Shown here piece by piece: positions 15,632 through 22,364 of a stretch of 22,364 bases of DNA; within the stretch, counting starts at the first letter, position 1, and every line of letters starts with the position of its first letter. Made by a program: the position numbers and the translations under genes. The stretch comes from Flavobacterium sp. MC2016-06. GTDB taxonomy: Bacteria; Bacteroidota; Bacteroidia; Flavobacteriales; Flavobacteriaceae. Where the stretch lies: the NCBI RefSeq assembly GCF_009711165.2, contig NZ_WMID02000053.1, positions 1 through 22,364 of the forward strand. Direction: 5' to 3'. Under the pieces are notes generated by a model. That model ran no database searches. It worked only from the letters and a program-made list of their open reading frames with translations, and had not been told where the DNA came from.

Positions 15632-16729
15632 AATAGCTTCAAACAATTTCCCCGGCAAAGGTCTAATTATGCCTTTGAGTTCCATATTTAAAAGCATACT
15701 TGACATTTTATAAATTGGAAAATCGCATTCAAGCGCAACAGTATCGAGAACTTCTTTCCCATTTTTTAATAAAAAATCGTAAATTTTTTGCTCCTCAGGT
15801 TCTAGTTCTACAAACAATTGCTTCTGTATTTGTTTAGGGCTCTTTTTTATATCCCAATTAAGCATATAAATTAAATCTGAAGCATCTGTAAGTAAATTTG
15901 CTTTTTGTGTCTTAATTAGCATATTACAGCCTTGACTGTACTTGTCTGTTGATCTTCCAGGAACGGCAAAAACATCACGGCAATAATCGTTTGCTAAATT
16001 GGCAGTAATAAGTGAGCCACCAGAATCTGCAGATTCTATAACAATCGTAGCTTCTGTCATGCCGGCAACTATCCGGTTTCTACGTACAAAATTTTCTTTA
16101 TCTGGATTAGAAGAACTCCAAAACTCGGTAATAAAACCTCGGTTTTCTTCCATTTTTGCAACATATTTTTTGTGTGTTTTGGGATAAATCTGGTTTAAAC
16201 CATGTGCTAAAACACCAATAGTCTGCAAGTTATTATCCATTGCTGTCTGGTGCGCAACTATATCAACTCCATATGCAAAACCACTTACTATTACTGGATC
16301 TAAAGGCGCTAAGTCTTCAATTAATTTTTTACAAAATTCAGTTCCGTACGATGTAATCTGACGTGTTCCTACAATGCTTATTAATTTCTTGTTTTTTAAA
16401 TTAATATTACCCGCAGAAAAAATCAATACTGGAGCATCTATACAATGTTTAAGACGTTCAGGATAATTCTCATCTTGAAAAAATGACACGTTTACAGCAT
16501 TAGATTTAATAAATTCAAGTTCAAGATTTGCTTTTTCAAAAACAGATGGATCTTTTAAATTTTTCAAAAGAACGGCACCAACTCCATCAATTATTGCAAT
16601 TTGATTGGATTTTGCGCTAAAAACAGCTTCAGCATTTCCAAAATGTGTTAATAGCTTTTTTGCCATAATATCTCCCACCCCGTCTACTTTTAGCAAGGCT
16701 AATAAATAAAATAAATCCTGATCTGTCAT
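15629..16729 (-). CDS. dprA: DNA-processing protein DprA
   Basis: 366 aa. It binds incoming single-stranded DNA during transformation and loads RecA on it. Residues ~1-60 form a helix-hairpin-helix/SAM-like region (VDGVGDIMAKKLL; IDGVGAVLLKNL). The Rossmann core includes SIVGTRQITSYG (118-129), the signature SGFAYGVDIVAH (149-160), GVLAHGLNQIYP, EFWSSSNP...NFVRRNRIVAGM and SADSGGSLITANLA. The C-terminal ~65 residues form a winged helix (EQKIYDFLLKNG...). Length is normal. A GATATTTG sequence (16790-16783), one base off the -7 consensus, lies upstream. It is divergent from the SPOR-domain gene. The dprA stop lies in a palindromic repeat. Confidence 0.95.
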   Translation of the reverse strand: MTDQDLFYLLALLKVDGVGDIMAKKLLTHFGNAEAVFSAKSNQIAIIDGVGAVLLKNLKDPSVFEKANLELEFIKSNAVNVSFFQDENYPERLKHCIDAPVLIFSAGNINLKNKKLISIVGTRQITSYGTEFCKKLIEDLAPLDPVIVSGFAYGVDIVAHQTAMDNNLQTIGVLAHGLNQIYPKTHKKYVAKMEENRGFITEFWSSSNPDKENFVRRNRIVAGMTEATIVIESADSGGSLITANLANDYCRDVFAVPGRSTDKYSQGCNMLIKTQKANLLTDASDLIYMLNWDIKKSPKQIQKQLFVELEPEEQKIYDFLLKNGKEVLDTVALECDFPIYKMSSMLLNMELKGIIRPLPGKLFEAI

Positions 16730-16932
16730 TCTGATAAAATATTATGTAAAATAGAAAAAGTAAAAATCAACTTTTAAGAGCGCAAATATCATTAAATTAA
16801 TGTAATTTCTTAATAAAATTAAAGAATTATAGTTGTTAAGCGTTTTAATAAGTCTTGTTAAAACAATTAACTATTTGGTTTTTAATATTCTATAAAATTT
16901 TGTGAATTGTTAATAAAAATTGTGAATAAAAT

Positions 16933-16962
16933 TTTGATAACTATATTGGTTCCGTAACTTTG
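16933..16962 (+). promoter_or_regulatory. Promoter of the SPOR-domain gene, near-leaderless
   Basis: TTTG (16933-16936), an 18-bp spacer, then TAACTTTG (16955-16962), a full match to the Bacteroidota consensus. The ATG is at 16968, so the leader is at most a few bases. Confidence 0.7.
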
Positions 16963-16967
16963 TTGCT

Positions 16968-17936
16968 ATGAAAATCGAAACTTACATCTCGCAGTTATTG
17001 TATCGTTATCAGTGTGTAACGGTGCCAGGGTTCGGAGCATTTTTAACCGAAATTCACTCAGCACAGCTGAATGAAAGTACGAATTCGTTTTTTCCTCCTA
17101 AAAAAACGATTTCATTCAACAGCCATCTAAAAAACAATGATGGATTGTTAGCTAATCATATTGCACAGGCAGAAAATACTTCTTATGGTTTTGCCGTAAG
17201 CTCAATTTCACATGAAGTTTTGAGCTGGAAACAAACGTTAGAAGAAAATGGCACGATCACTCTAAAAAACATTGGAGAGCTTCGTTTTAATTCTGAAAGA
17301 AATATCATTTTTACACCAAACGATCAGACCAATTTCTTGTCTTCTTCTTTCGGTTTAAGTCCTTTTGTTTCTCCGTTGGTTAAAAAAGAAATCTTCGAGA
17401 AAAAAATCGAGAAAATTTTAGAAAGACAACCTGTTGATTTATACGAAAATGATGAAGAAATAAAATCATCTGGTTCATTCTTAAGATATGCCGCAATTCT
17501 TGTTTTAGGCCTAGGAATTACTGGAAGTATTGGTTACCCTTTATACCAAAACCAGATAGATTCTAAAACACTTGTTGTAGAAAGTGCTGTACAGAAAAAA
17601 GTACAAAACAAAATACAAGAAGCAACATTTATGATTCAGAATCCGCTTCCTGCTGTAACTCTTTCTGTAGATTCTTCTAAAGTAGAAACTGCTGCAGTAA
17701 AAACAATGCCGTATCACATTATGGCTGGTGCTTTTAGAAGTGAGCAAAATGCCAAAAAAGCATACGATCAATTGATTAAAGATGGCTATGAAGCTAGAAT
17801 GCTTGGTGAAAATAAACACGGATTATTTCCTGTTGTTTACGGAAGTTACGCAACTATGGCAGAAGCTGAAAAAGCACAAAAAGAAATACAAAAGGGTGAA
17901 AATCCTGATGCTTGGATTTTAATCGAAGCTTTATAA
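16968..17936 (+). CDS. HU-CCDC81-like and SPOR domain membrane protein
   Basis: 322 aa. Residues ~1-130 match the prokaryotic CCDC81-like HU domains (YISQLLYRYQCVTVPGFGAFLTE; NDGLLANHIA; LEENGTITLKNIGEL), an HU-fold pair found in Bacteroidota. Residues ~171-193 are a single membrane helix (FLRYAAILVLGLGITGSIGY). Residues ~247-320 are a SPOR domain (PYHIMAGAFRSEQNAKKAYDQL ... PVVYGSYATMAEAEKA), which binds peptidoglycan denuded of stem peptides at the septum. The topology is therefore cytosolic HU, membrane helix, periplasmic SPOR. This could connect nucleoid or DNA with the division septum, an inference from the domains. It is divergent from dprA, has a clear promoter and ends at an intrinsic terminator. 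Confidence 0.85.
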   Translation: MKIETYISQLLYRYQCVTVPGFGAFLTEIHSAQLNESTNSFFPPKKTISFNSHLKNNDGLLANHIAQAENTSYGFAVSSISHEVLSWKQTLEENGTITLKNIGELRFNSERNIIFTPNDQTNFLSSSFGLSPFVSPLVKKEIFEKKIEKILERQPVDLYENDEEIKSSGSFLRYAAILVLGLGITGSIGYPLYQNQIDSKTLVVESAVQKKVQNKIQEATFMIQNPLPAVTLSVDSSKVETAAVKTMPYHIMAGAFRSEQNAKKAYDQLIKDGYEARMLGENKHGLFPVVYGSYATMAEAEKAQKEIQKGENPDAWILIEAL

Positions 17937-17974
17937 TATAACTATCTAGTTATCCGTTTTTTTCAATTTAGAAC

Positions 17975-18008
17975 AAGATCATTTTACAAATCGTAAAATG
18001 GTCTTTTT
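17975..18008 (+). terminator. Terminator of the SPOR-domain gene
   Basis: AAGATCATTTTAC (17975-17987), loop AAATC, GTAAAATGGTCTT (17993-18005). All 13 positions pair, with one G-U, followed by T5 and more T. Confidence 0.8.
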
Positions 18009-18105
18009 TTATTTAAACCAAAAACAAATAAATATTTTGTAGGATTATTATTATTTTTGGAATGCTATTTGTTTGTGTGTAAAACATTAAAAAAATATAA
18101 TAAGA

Positions 18106-18576
18106 ATGAAAATCACACAAAAATTAATTTTATTTACTGGTCTTTTAATTTCATCACAGACCTTTTACGCACAACAAGCAGCTCTGTACAATGACAATAA
18201 GGACATTATCCTTAAAAAAGAGAAGGTTATAAATGAGCAGCAAAAATTGGAAAAAGAACAAAAAGATTTAAAAGAAACCAATAAAAGGTTAGAAAAAGAG
18301 CAAAAGGATTTAAAGAAAGCTCAAAAAGACGTAGATAACCGAAAAGAAAAAATCGATAAGGCTCAAAAAAACGTCGAAAAAACTAAGAAAGAAATCGCTA
18401 AGAAACAGGAAAAAAGTGAGAAGTTAAAAAAAGAAATAACTAAAAATAAACTTTCTGAAGAAAAACTTCAAAAGGCTCAGATTAAGGCAAAACAAGAAGA
18501 ACTTGAAACTTTAAAACTGCAGTCTAAATTAACTCAGCAAGAAAAAGATCTTGACAAAGCATTAAAAGCTAAATAA
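18106..18576 (+). CDS. Secreted lysine-rich coiled-coil protein
   Basis: 156 aa. Residues 1-22 are a signal peptide (MKITQKLILFTGLLISSQTFYA, then QQ). The rest is a single extended helix/coiled coil made of K/E/Q-rich near repeats, for example LEKEQKDLKETNKR, LEKEQKDLKKAQKD and KAQKNVEKTKKEIAKKQEK, with no cysteine, no membrane segment and no folded domain. Location is probably periplasmic. Function unknown. A TATTTTTG (18052-18059) could be the -7 element, but no -33 at a proper distance was found. The composition parallels, in miniature, the long helical arm of the PorP/SprF protein. No homology to it is claimed. Confidence 0.8.
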   Translation: MKITQKLILFTGLLISSQTFYAQQAALYNDNKDIILKKEKVINEQQKLEKEQKDLKETNKRLEKEQKDLKKAQKDVDNRKEKIDKAQKNVEKTKKEIAKKQEKSEKLKKEITKNKLSEEKLQKAQIKAKQEELETLKLQSKLTQQEKDLDKALKAK

Positions 18577-18604
18577 TACCTGCTTTAAAAAAAATTGTAA
18601 ACTT

Positions 18605-18640
18605 AAAAATCCTACTCTCAACAGAATAGGATTTTTTTTA
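18605..18640 (+). terminator. Terminator after the coiled-coil gene
   Basis: AAAAATCCTA (18605-18614), loop CTCTCAACAGAA, TAGGATTTTT (18627-18636) and further T. It separates this gene from the convergent gene ending at 18658. Confidence 0.75.
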
Positions 18641-18657
18641 TAAATAACTGAAAATAA

Positions 18658-20175
18658 TTAGGTTAAATATACAACTCCATTCTCTTGCACACGCCCGTGC
18701 CCAATAATACTATTCATGATTAAATCGCCGTTCCCAATGTACTGGATCAAGGCATAAAAGCCGTTCCCGAAAATATTATTGCCAAAAATTCTTTTATGCA
18801 CGGTTTCGCCTGTAAGCCAGTCTAAACCTGTAATTTCCCAGCCAGTTCCAGCTGTTTTGTAATATCCGTTTACAAAAACAATATTAGATCCAGTACTTAT
18901 TCCTGGAACCATGCTCACATCAGAAACATCACCGCGAGACCAAACAGAACTCCAAGCATGCGTTGCAGGATTCCACTCAAATCTTTCTACGCCAAAAGGA
19001 GCATCCAAAACTGGACCTCTTGCGATAGCATCAACAAGAACTGCTCCTGTAAGCTGATCGTCTGTTAAGCTGACATTGTTTACAACAAAAGCACCGTAAC
19101 CGCTCACTGCCACAGATTGATCTGTTTGAATAAATTCTGTTGTTAACGGCAAACCACAAGTCGTTTGAATCTGACCCGCAATTCTACTGGTAAATCCAGA
19201 AGGAATTGCATCACGCCAAAAGGCGATTAAGCTCATTCTTTTAAGGCCATCTGTAATTACCACTAATTTATCCGTATCAGTACCAAAACCCATTAATGTT
19301 GGAGTCGCACCAGAACCAGATCCAAAAATAGTTGGAAATGTGTCGCCCGTTGGATAAACAGATTCCCAAGCACCGTCTGCAGGATTAGGAGAAATTGCTG
19401 TACCTGTCCAAACCAATTTGTACATTTTTTTATCGGTAACCACATAAATACCGCCATCTTCATCTACAGAAACCGAATTGGAAATGCTTTCAGTTGGACT
19501 AAAAATATGCTGCGCTAAAAAAGGCGCTGTAAGGCTTCGATTTAATATTGTTATAGACTTTCCGCCAACAACTATCAATCGTCCGTCAAAAGTCATAGAA
19601 AGACCCGCAACGGATTCGCCAGACGGCAAAACGGTAGCCGTTTGTATGCTACGTTTCACTTCGATTCCCGGAAATAGAAGAGAGGATTTTAAATTTATGG
19701 CGTTTATAGCTCCCAAATAATTGACATACAAATCATTGTTATTATCTACAACACTGTAAACGCCTCCAAAAAGACCAAAACCACTTCCGCCACCAAGTCC
19801 AAGCGCGCTCAAAGCGGTTTGAATTGCAGTTATCGATGCAAAGGGCTGATTTAATACAGAAGCCAAAAGTGATGTTACAATGGTTGGAGCACCCGGAAGC
19901 GGTAATCTATACAAGGGCGTAAAATTATTGCTCGAAACTCTGATATAAGAAACATCTGTAAGGGAAACACCCCACATGTAATCTGGATCTGTAGAAGCCA
20001 GTGTCATGATGTTTATCGGGCCTCCGGCAACTTGTGGTAAAGGCGTGACAAGCGGTAAAACCGAAGTTACTGTTTTAATATCTCTAGGAACTTCATTGGG
20101 GAAATTGTCTGTCTGTGCAGAATCAAAATGCGTAATGGCATACTTTGGCGCAGCCAAAAATGGATTGTTTGTCAT
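18658..20175 (-). CDS. Beta-propeller-like protein without signal peptide, unknown family
   Basis: 505 aa that I do not recognise. Repeated beta-strand-turn segments suggest a propeller: VSLTDVSYIRVSS, GVYSVVDNNNDLYVNYLGAINAIN, MTFDGRLIVVGGKSITILN, DEDGGIYVVTDKKMYKL, DTDKLVVITDGLKRMSLIAFW and GSNIVFVNGYYKTAG, each about 50-70 residues apart. A Gly-rich loop (ALGLGGGSGFGLFGG) lies at ~125-140. The N-terminus (MTNNPFLAAPKYAITHF) is not a signal peptide, unusual for such a protein in this setting. Sixty-base lines counted by hand gave 40-43% G+C, slightly above most neighbours. It is flanked by a terminator and a 176-bp gap, with no operon partners. Transfer from outside the lineage is possible but not shown. 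Confidence 0.7.
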   Translation of the reverse strand: MTNNPFLAAPKYAITHFDSAQTDNFPNEVPRDIKTVTSVLPLVTPLPQVAGGPINIMTLASTDPDYMWGVSLTDVSYIRVSSNNFTPLYRLPLPGAPTIVTSLLASVLNQPFASITAIQTALSALGLGGGSGFGLFGGVYSVVDNNNDLYVNYLGAINAINLKSSLLFPGIEVKRSIQTATVLPSGESVAGLSMTFDGRLIVVGGKSITILNRSLTAPFLAQHIFSPTESISNSVSVDEDGGIYVVTDKKMYKLVWTGTAISPNPADGAWESVYPTGDTFPTIFGSGSGATPTLMGFGTDTDKLVVITDGLKRMSLIAFWRDAIPSGFTSRIAGQIQTTCGLPLTTEFIQTDQSVAVSGYGAFVVNNVSLTDDQLTGAVLVDAIARGPVLDAPFGVERFEWNPATHAWSSVWSRGDVSDVSMVPGISTGSNIVFVNGYYKTAGTGWEITGLDWLTGETVHKRIFGNNIFGNGFYALIQYIGNGDLIMNSIIGHGRVQENGVVYLT

Positions 20176-20351
20176 AATAATCAGTTTTTATGGGTTAAAA
20201 AAAATAAGTTCAATCTTTTTAACGATTAAAATTACTGCCAGAAAAAAGTATTGTGTAGTAATTTTAAAACCTCATAAAATTAAAACAATCATTTGATTAT
20301 TAGATATTTAAAAATTTATTTAACGGTATCAAATAGTAAAAACCCGTATTT

Positions 20352-21113
20352 TTACCTGCTGCTTATTTTTGCATCTTGCGACAAAATTTCTTTGCCATTT
20401 TGATAAACAGTTAACGCCGCAGGCGCCGAATTTTTTTTGCCCAAAACGGTAATATAACATCTGTACAGAAAGTTACCTTTTTTAAAATCGAAATGCTGGT
20501 TTCCTCCGCTTCCATCTGCAAACCATTTACCGTTGAGAATTACTAAATCAGGCTTTTCACTAGTGCTTTGATTGGGTGACCAAGATGCGTATCTATAGTT
20601 TTCGCTGCCTAAATCATCGATTCTAATCTTAAATTTTGAAGTAACTAAAACATAAACAGGTGCTTTAAAATTAGTTAAAGAAGGATGAACAGAATTTTGT
20701 TCGGCTTTAATCAATTTTGCTTTTTGATCACTCTCAAATTTAGATTGATAATTGATCGCAATAATGCGTCCATCCTCGTCAATCCAGAGATCGCCGTTGT
20801 ATAACATAATCCCGCGCCAGCCAACTTGCTGCCAGTCTTTTGCAGGATTAGAATTTATAATTTTGCTTTTTAAATCAGCATCAAAAATTTGATCGTATCG
20901 TTTTATAAAATCAGCTTTGTTTTTTACCGCTGGAATTGGGGTTTCTCTGCTTAATGGAAAACGAACTAAATTGGCAATGGCTTCTTTTTTATCGTTTTTT
21001 ACGCAATCGATAAAATAGATAATTCCCTTTTGATATTCTTTTTTTAATTCTTGAGCAGGTACAAATTGTGCCGAAAAAAGGATCAACGCTAGATATATGA
21101 TTTTTGATTTCAT
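20352..21113 (-). CDS. Secreted protein, unknown family (paralogue relic nearby)
   Basis: 253 aa. A signal peptide (MKSKIIYLALILFSAQFVPA, then Q) precedes a soluble domain. The region KGIIYFIDCVKNDKKEAIANLV ... FPLSRETPIPAVKNKADFIKRYDQIFD resembles small NTF2-like or lysozyme-inhibitor-associated secreted domains in style, but I cannot assign it. WRGIMLYNGDLWIDEDGRIIAINY and, near the C-terminus, FKIRIDDLGSENYRYASWS and ALTVYQNGKEILSQDAK are notable. The last segment is repeated almost exactly in a relic at 21434-21481. A parS-like palindrome lies 26 bp upstream of the ATG, and no promoter was recognised. The protein is likely periplasmic or exported. Confidence 0.75.
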   Translation of the reverse strand: MKSKIIYLALILFSAQFVPAQELKKEYQKGIIYFIDCVKNDKKEAIANLVRFPLSRETPIPAVKNKADFIKRYDQIFDADLKSKIINSNPAKDWQQVGWRGIMLYNGDLWIDEDGRIIAINYQSKFESDQKAKLIKAEQNSVHPSLTNFKAPVYVLVTSKFKIRIDDLGSENYRYASWSPNQSTSEKPDLVILNGKWFADGSGGNQHFDFKKGNFLYRCYITVLGKKNSAPAALTVYQNGKEILSQDAKISSR

Positions 21114-21138
21114 ATCGTTTTATTTAATTATTAAACGG

Positions 21139-21154
21139 TGTTCTACGTGGAACA
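21139..21154. promoter_or_regulatory. parS-like palindrome
   Basis: TGTTCTACGTGGAACA matches the palindromic ParB-binding site TGTTCCACGTGGAACA at 15 of 16 positions (T for C at 21144). It lies between the secreted-protein gene start and a MITE-like element. No other full match was seen in the window. Confidence 0.5.
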
Positions 21155-21173
21155 TTTAATATAACCCATTGTG

Positions 21174-21330
21174 TGTAATTATTTTAACACATAGAAACAT
21201 AGGTTCTGATTTTATAAAGAGTAGAAAAAAGAAATACATTTCTTTCACATATACAGCTATGTGTTTCAAAAAAGTGAAACGTCTGCTTATAGCTTAAAAA
21301 GCTATATTTCTATGTGTTAAAATAATTACA
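21174..21330. mobile_element. MITE-like inverted-repeat element, 157 bp
   Basis: The terminal arms are 30 bp each, 21174-21203 and 21301-21330, and match in inverted orientation at 28 of 30 positions (core TTTTAACACATAGAAA). The centre contains further hairpins, for example TATAGCTT/AAGCTATA (21288-21295, 21299-21306) and CACATA/TATGTG. It has no ORF and no convincing target-site duplication. The arms look like a dispersed flavobacterial palindromic repeat. Confidence 0.6.
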
Positions 21331-21433
21331 ATCAACGTGTTAAATATAATTAATTTAACCAAATGCATATCGATAGTTTGCGTGATAAGTTTACGCATTG
21401 GTACAATATCCTAAGTAGGATTTTTTTATTTGG

Positions 21434-21481
21434 CTTTGCGTCTTGACTCAGGATTTCTTTACCGTTTTGGTAAATTGGTAG
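21434..21481 (-). pseudogene. 3' relic of a paralogue of the 253-aa secreted protein
   Basis: Minus-strand frame 21481 to 21434 reads LPIYQNGKEILSQDAK. The intact gene has LTVYQNGKEILSQDAK, the same 16-residue stretch at its C-terminus, with 14 of 16 identical. Similarity stops on both sides: the upstream end meets the stop of the XRE gene at 21492, and the relic frame reads on past 21434 without the paralogue's ISSR ending. Only the tail of a former tandem copy remains. Confidence 0.75.
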
Positions 21482-21491
21482 TCTAAAAGAA

Positions 21492-21911
21492 TTATTTATC
21501 TTTTAGTATTTTCTCTAAAAATTCTACTTTGTCTTTTTCAGCTTGAAGTAAACGTTCGTAAAGTTTCTTGTTTTCTTCATAAGACTCAACTAACTTCTCT
21601 AAAGGATTAAAAGTAAGATGACTACAAGAATTATTTAATATTTGCCCTTTTCCGCTGTTATCGTAGAAATTATTAAAATAGTTAATTGCGGCTTCGTCTG
21701 AAAAGTTTTTAAGCGCTTCTACACTTACTCCCAAAGCTTTTGCAATTTCTTTAAGCTTTGCATCATCAATTTCTTCGCTATTTTCATAAGCCGAAATTGT
21801 TTGTTGACTCGTTCCTAAAGCTTGCGCCAAAGCTTCCTGCTTCATATCTCTAAGTTCACGAATTCGGCTAATTTTTCGCCCTATGTGGCTTGGTTTTGTT
21901 GATGTGCTCAT
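21492..21911 (-). CDS. XRE-family helix-turn-helix regulator with C-terminal coiled coil
   Basis: 139 aa. Residues ~10-65 are a classic XRE/Cro-CI helix-turn-helix (ISRIRELRDMKQEALAQALG, TSQQTISAYENSEE, LKEIAKALGVSVEALKNF), a DNA-binding repressor or activator fold. Residues ~105-139 are a heptad-like coiled coil (LVESYEENKKLYERLLQAEKDKVEFLEKILKDK) likely to mediate oligomerisation, an arrangement common in Bacteroidota. The start is fixed by a promoter whose -7 element ends 5 bp before the ATG. The target is unknown, and no toxin partner or phage gene is adjacent. It abuts the paralogue relic and the MITE-like element, an apparently rearranged spot. Confidence 0.85.
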   Translation of the reverse strand: MSTSTKPSHIGRKISRIRELRDMKQEALAQALGTSQQTISAYENSEEIDDAKLKEIAKALGVSVEALKNFSDEAAINYFNNFYDNSGKGQILNNSCSHLTFNPLEKLVESYEENKKLYERLLQAEKDKVEFLEKILKDK

Positions 21912-21915
21912 AATT

Positions 21916-21946
21916 CAAAGATAATATTAAGGGTAATAACAAGCAA
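21916..21946 (-). promoter_or_regulatory. Promoter of the XRE gene, near-leaderless
   Basis: Minus strand TTG (21946-21944), a 20-bp spacer, then TATCTTTG (21923-21916). The ATG is at 21911, so the leader is at most a few bases. It supports the 139-aa start. Confidence 0.65.
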
Positions 21947-22121
21947 TATATAAAAAACAAATTTTGTCCTGTACGATACATCAAAATTGATCTGCATTGT
22001 AGCGATCTGTTGCTTATTGATACTAAACAAAAGTACGATTTTTGAGACACGAAATAGTTAAAAACAAAAAATTATATAAACGTAGCTAGTTCTGCGATAA
22101 TGTGATGAAGTTAAAGGGTTT

Positions 22122-22155
22122 TTTCACGCAGATTTTGCAGATTTTAGCAGAAAAA
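22122..22155. repeat. CACGCAGATTTT-type intergenic repeat
   Basis: CACGCAGATTTTGCAGATTT followed by TAGCAGA: three spaced copies of GCAGATT or a variant. It is related in style to the CACAGATT tract at 10247. The rest of 21950-22220 shows no gene or other feature I can name. Confidence 0.5.
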
Positions 22156-22224
22156 GAATGAAAAAATATGCCTGAAAAAAAACCTTAATTTAATAACATT
22201 GAACTAGGTATATCGGCAAAAATG

Positions 22225-22329
22225 TGAAACTTGAAACCTGAAACTTGAAACCTGAAACTTGAAACCTGAAACCTGAAACCTGAAACCTGAAACCTGAAAC
22301 CTGAAACCTGAAACCTGAAACCTGAAACC
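22225..22329. repeat. Heptamer tandem array (TGAAACY)15
   Basis: Fifteen uninterrupted 7-bp units. Units 1, 3 and 5 are TGAAACT and the other twelve are TGAAACC. The array is cut at its right end by adapter-like sequence, so its true length is unknown. Confidence 0.95.
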
Positions 22330-22364
22330 CTGTCTATTATACACATGTCCGAGCGGACGAGACG
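22330..22364 (+). other. Nextera-type sequencing adapter remnant at contig end
   Basis: 22330-22363 match the 34-base Nextera read-2 transposase adapter (mosaic end plus GAGCCCACGAGAC) at 30 of 34 positions. Differences are at 22336, 22347, 22355 and 22356. This is almost certainly library-derived sequence, not genomic. Confidence 0.85.

Noticed and set aside
18036..18059. TTTG plus TATTTTTG as a promoter for the coiled-coil gene
   Set aside because: The spacer is only 12 bp, too short for the Bacteroidota consensus; only the -7 element is plausible.
21155..21345. Target-site duplication flanking the MITE-like element
   Set aside because: Flanks share only loosely similar AT-rich sequence and an ACGTG; no exact duplicate adjoins the arms.
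21408..21427. Hairpin ATCCTA/TAGGAT followed by T7 on the plus strand
   Set aside because: It looks like a terminator, but no plus-strand gene leads into it; probably remnant or chance.
21868..22050. 60-codon minus-strand ORF upstream of and overlapping the XRE gene
   Set aside because: It overlaps the XRE coding region and spans that gene's promoter; the product has no recognisable features and no promoter of its own.

Overview
The window looks like a piece of a Flavobacterium (Bacteroidota) chromosome. The evidence is the AT-rich intergenic DNA, promoters of the Bacteroidota form TTG-(17-20)-TAnnTTTG with almost no 5' leader, several signal peptides ending in A-Q, a PorP/SprF protein next to a type B (gliding-motility-associated) C-terminal domain, and a RecA that reads like flavobacterial RecA. 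It appears to be a whole assembly contig: the left end lies inside a 153-bp tandem repeat and the right end is a heptamer array followed by a Nextera-like sequencing adapter.

Layout. (1) 1-8226, minus strand: a secretion/cell-surface cassette, read from high to low coordinates. It encodes a small secreted protein, a secreted beta-helix-like protein, a 138-aa secreted protein, an Ig-like protein with a type B type IX secretion (T9SS) C-terminal domain, and a PorP/SprF-family outer-membrane barrel. The barrel protein carries an Ala/Lys/Asp/Glu repeat arm of at least ~1,100 residues and runs off the contig. The last three genes are translationally coupled (a 4-nt overlap, then a 1-nt gap). (2) 8661-10864, plus strand: DNA polymerase III delta', a DoxX-like membrane protein and an acyl-CoA thioesterase. 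(3) 11006-12049: recA with a strong terminator. It is followed by a 550-bp stretch with a dispersed palindrome, two ECF-type promoter-like sites, hairpins and a 34-codon basic small ORF closed by a bidirectional terminator. (4) 12600-18576: a PlsC-like acyltransferase (-), trpS (+), a tail-anchored unknown (-), dprA (-), an HU-CCDC81/SPOR protein (+) and a secreted coiled-coil protein (+). (5) 18658-22364: an orphan beta-propeller-like protein without a signal peptide, a secreted unknown plus a decayed relic of a paralogue of it, a parS-like palindrome, a MITE-like inverted-repeat element, an XRE regulator, and the repeat-rich contig end.

How it fits together. Regions 2-4 are ordinary housekeeping and DNA-metabolism genes. 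The most unusual system is region 1. Type B T9SS cargo is known to need a PorP/SprF partner, usually encoded next to it. Here that partner carries a very long, actively expanding helical arm (153-bp units differing by one base), and two to three further secreted proteins are encoded just upstream. The role of the arm is unknown. The second tier of interest is the parS-like site beside the MITE and the paralogue relic, and the small-ORF/ECF-promoter interval downstream of recA.
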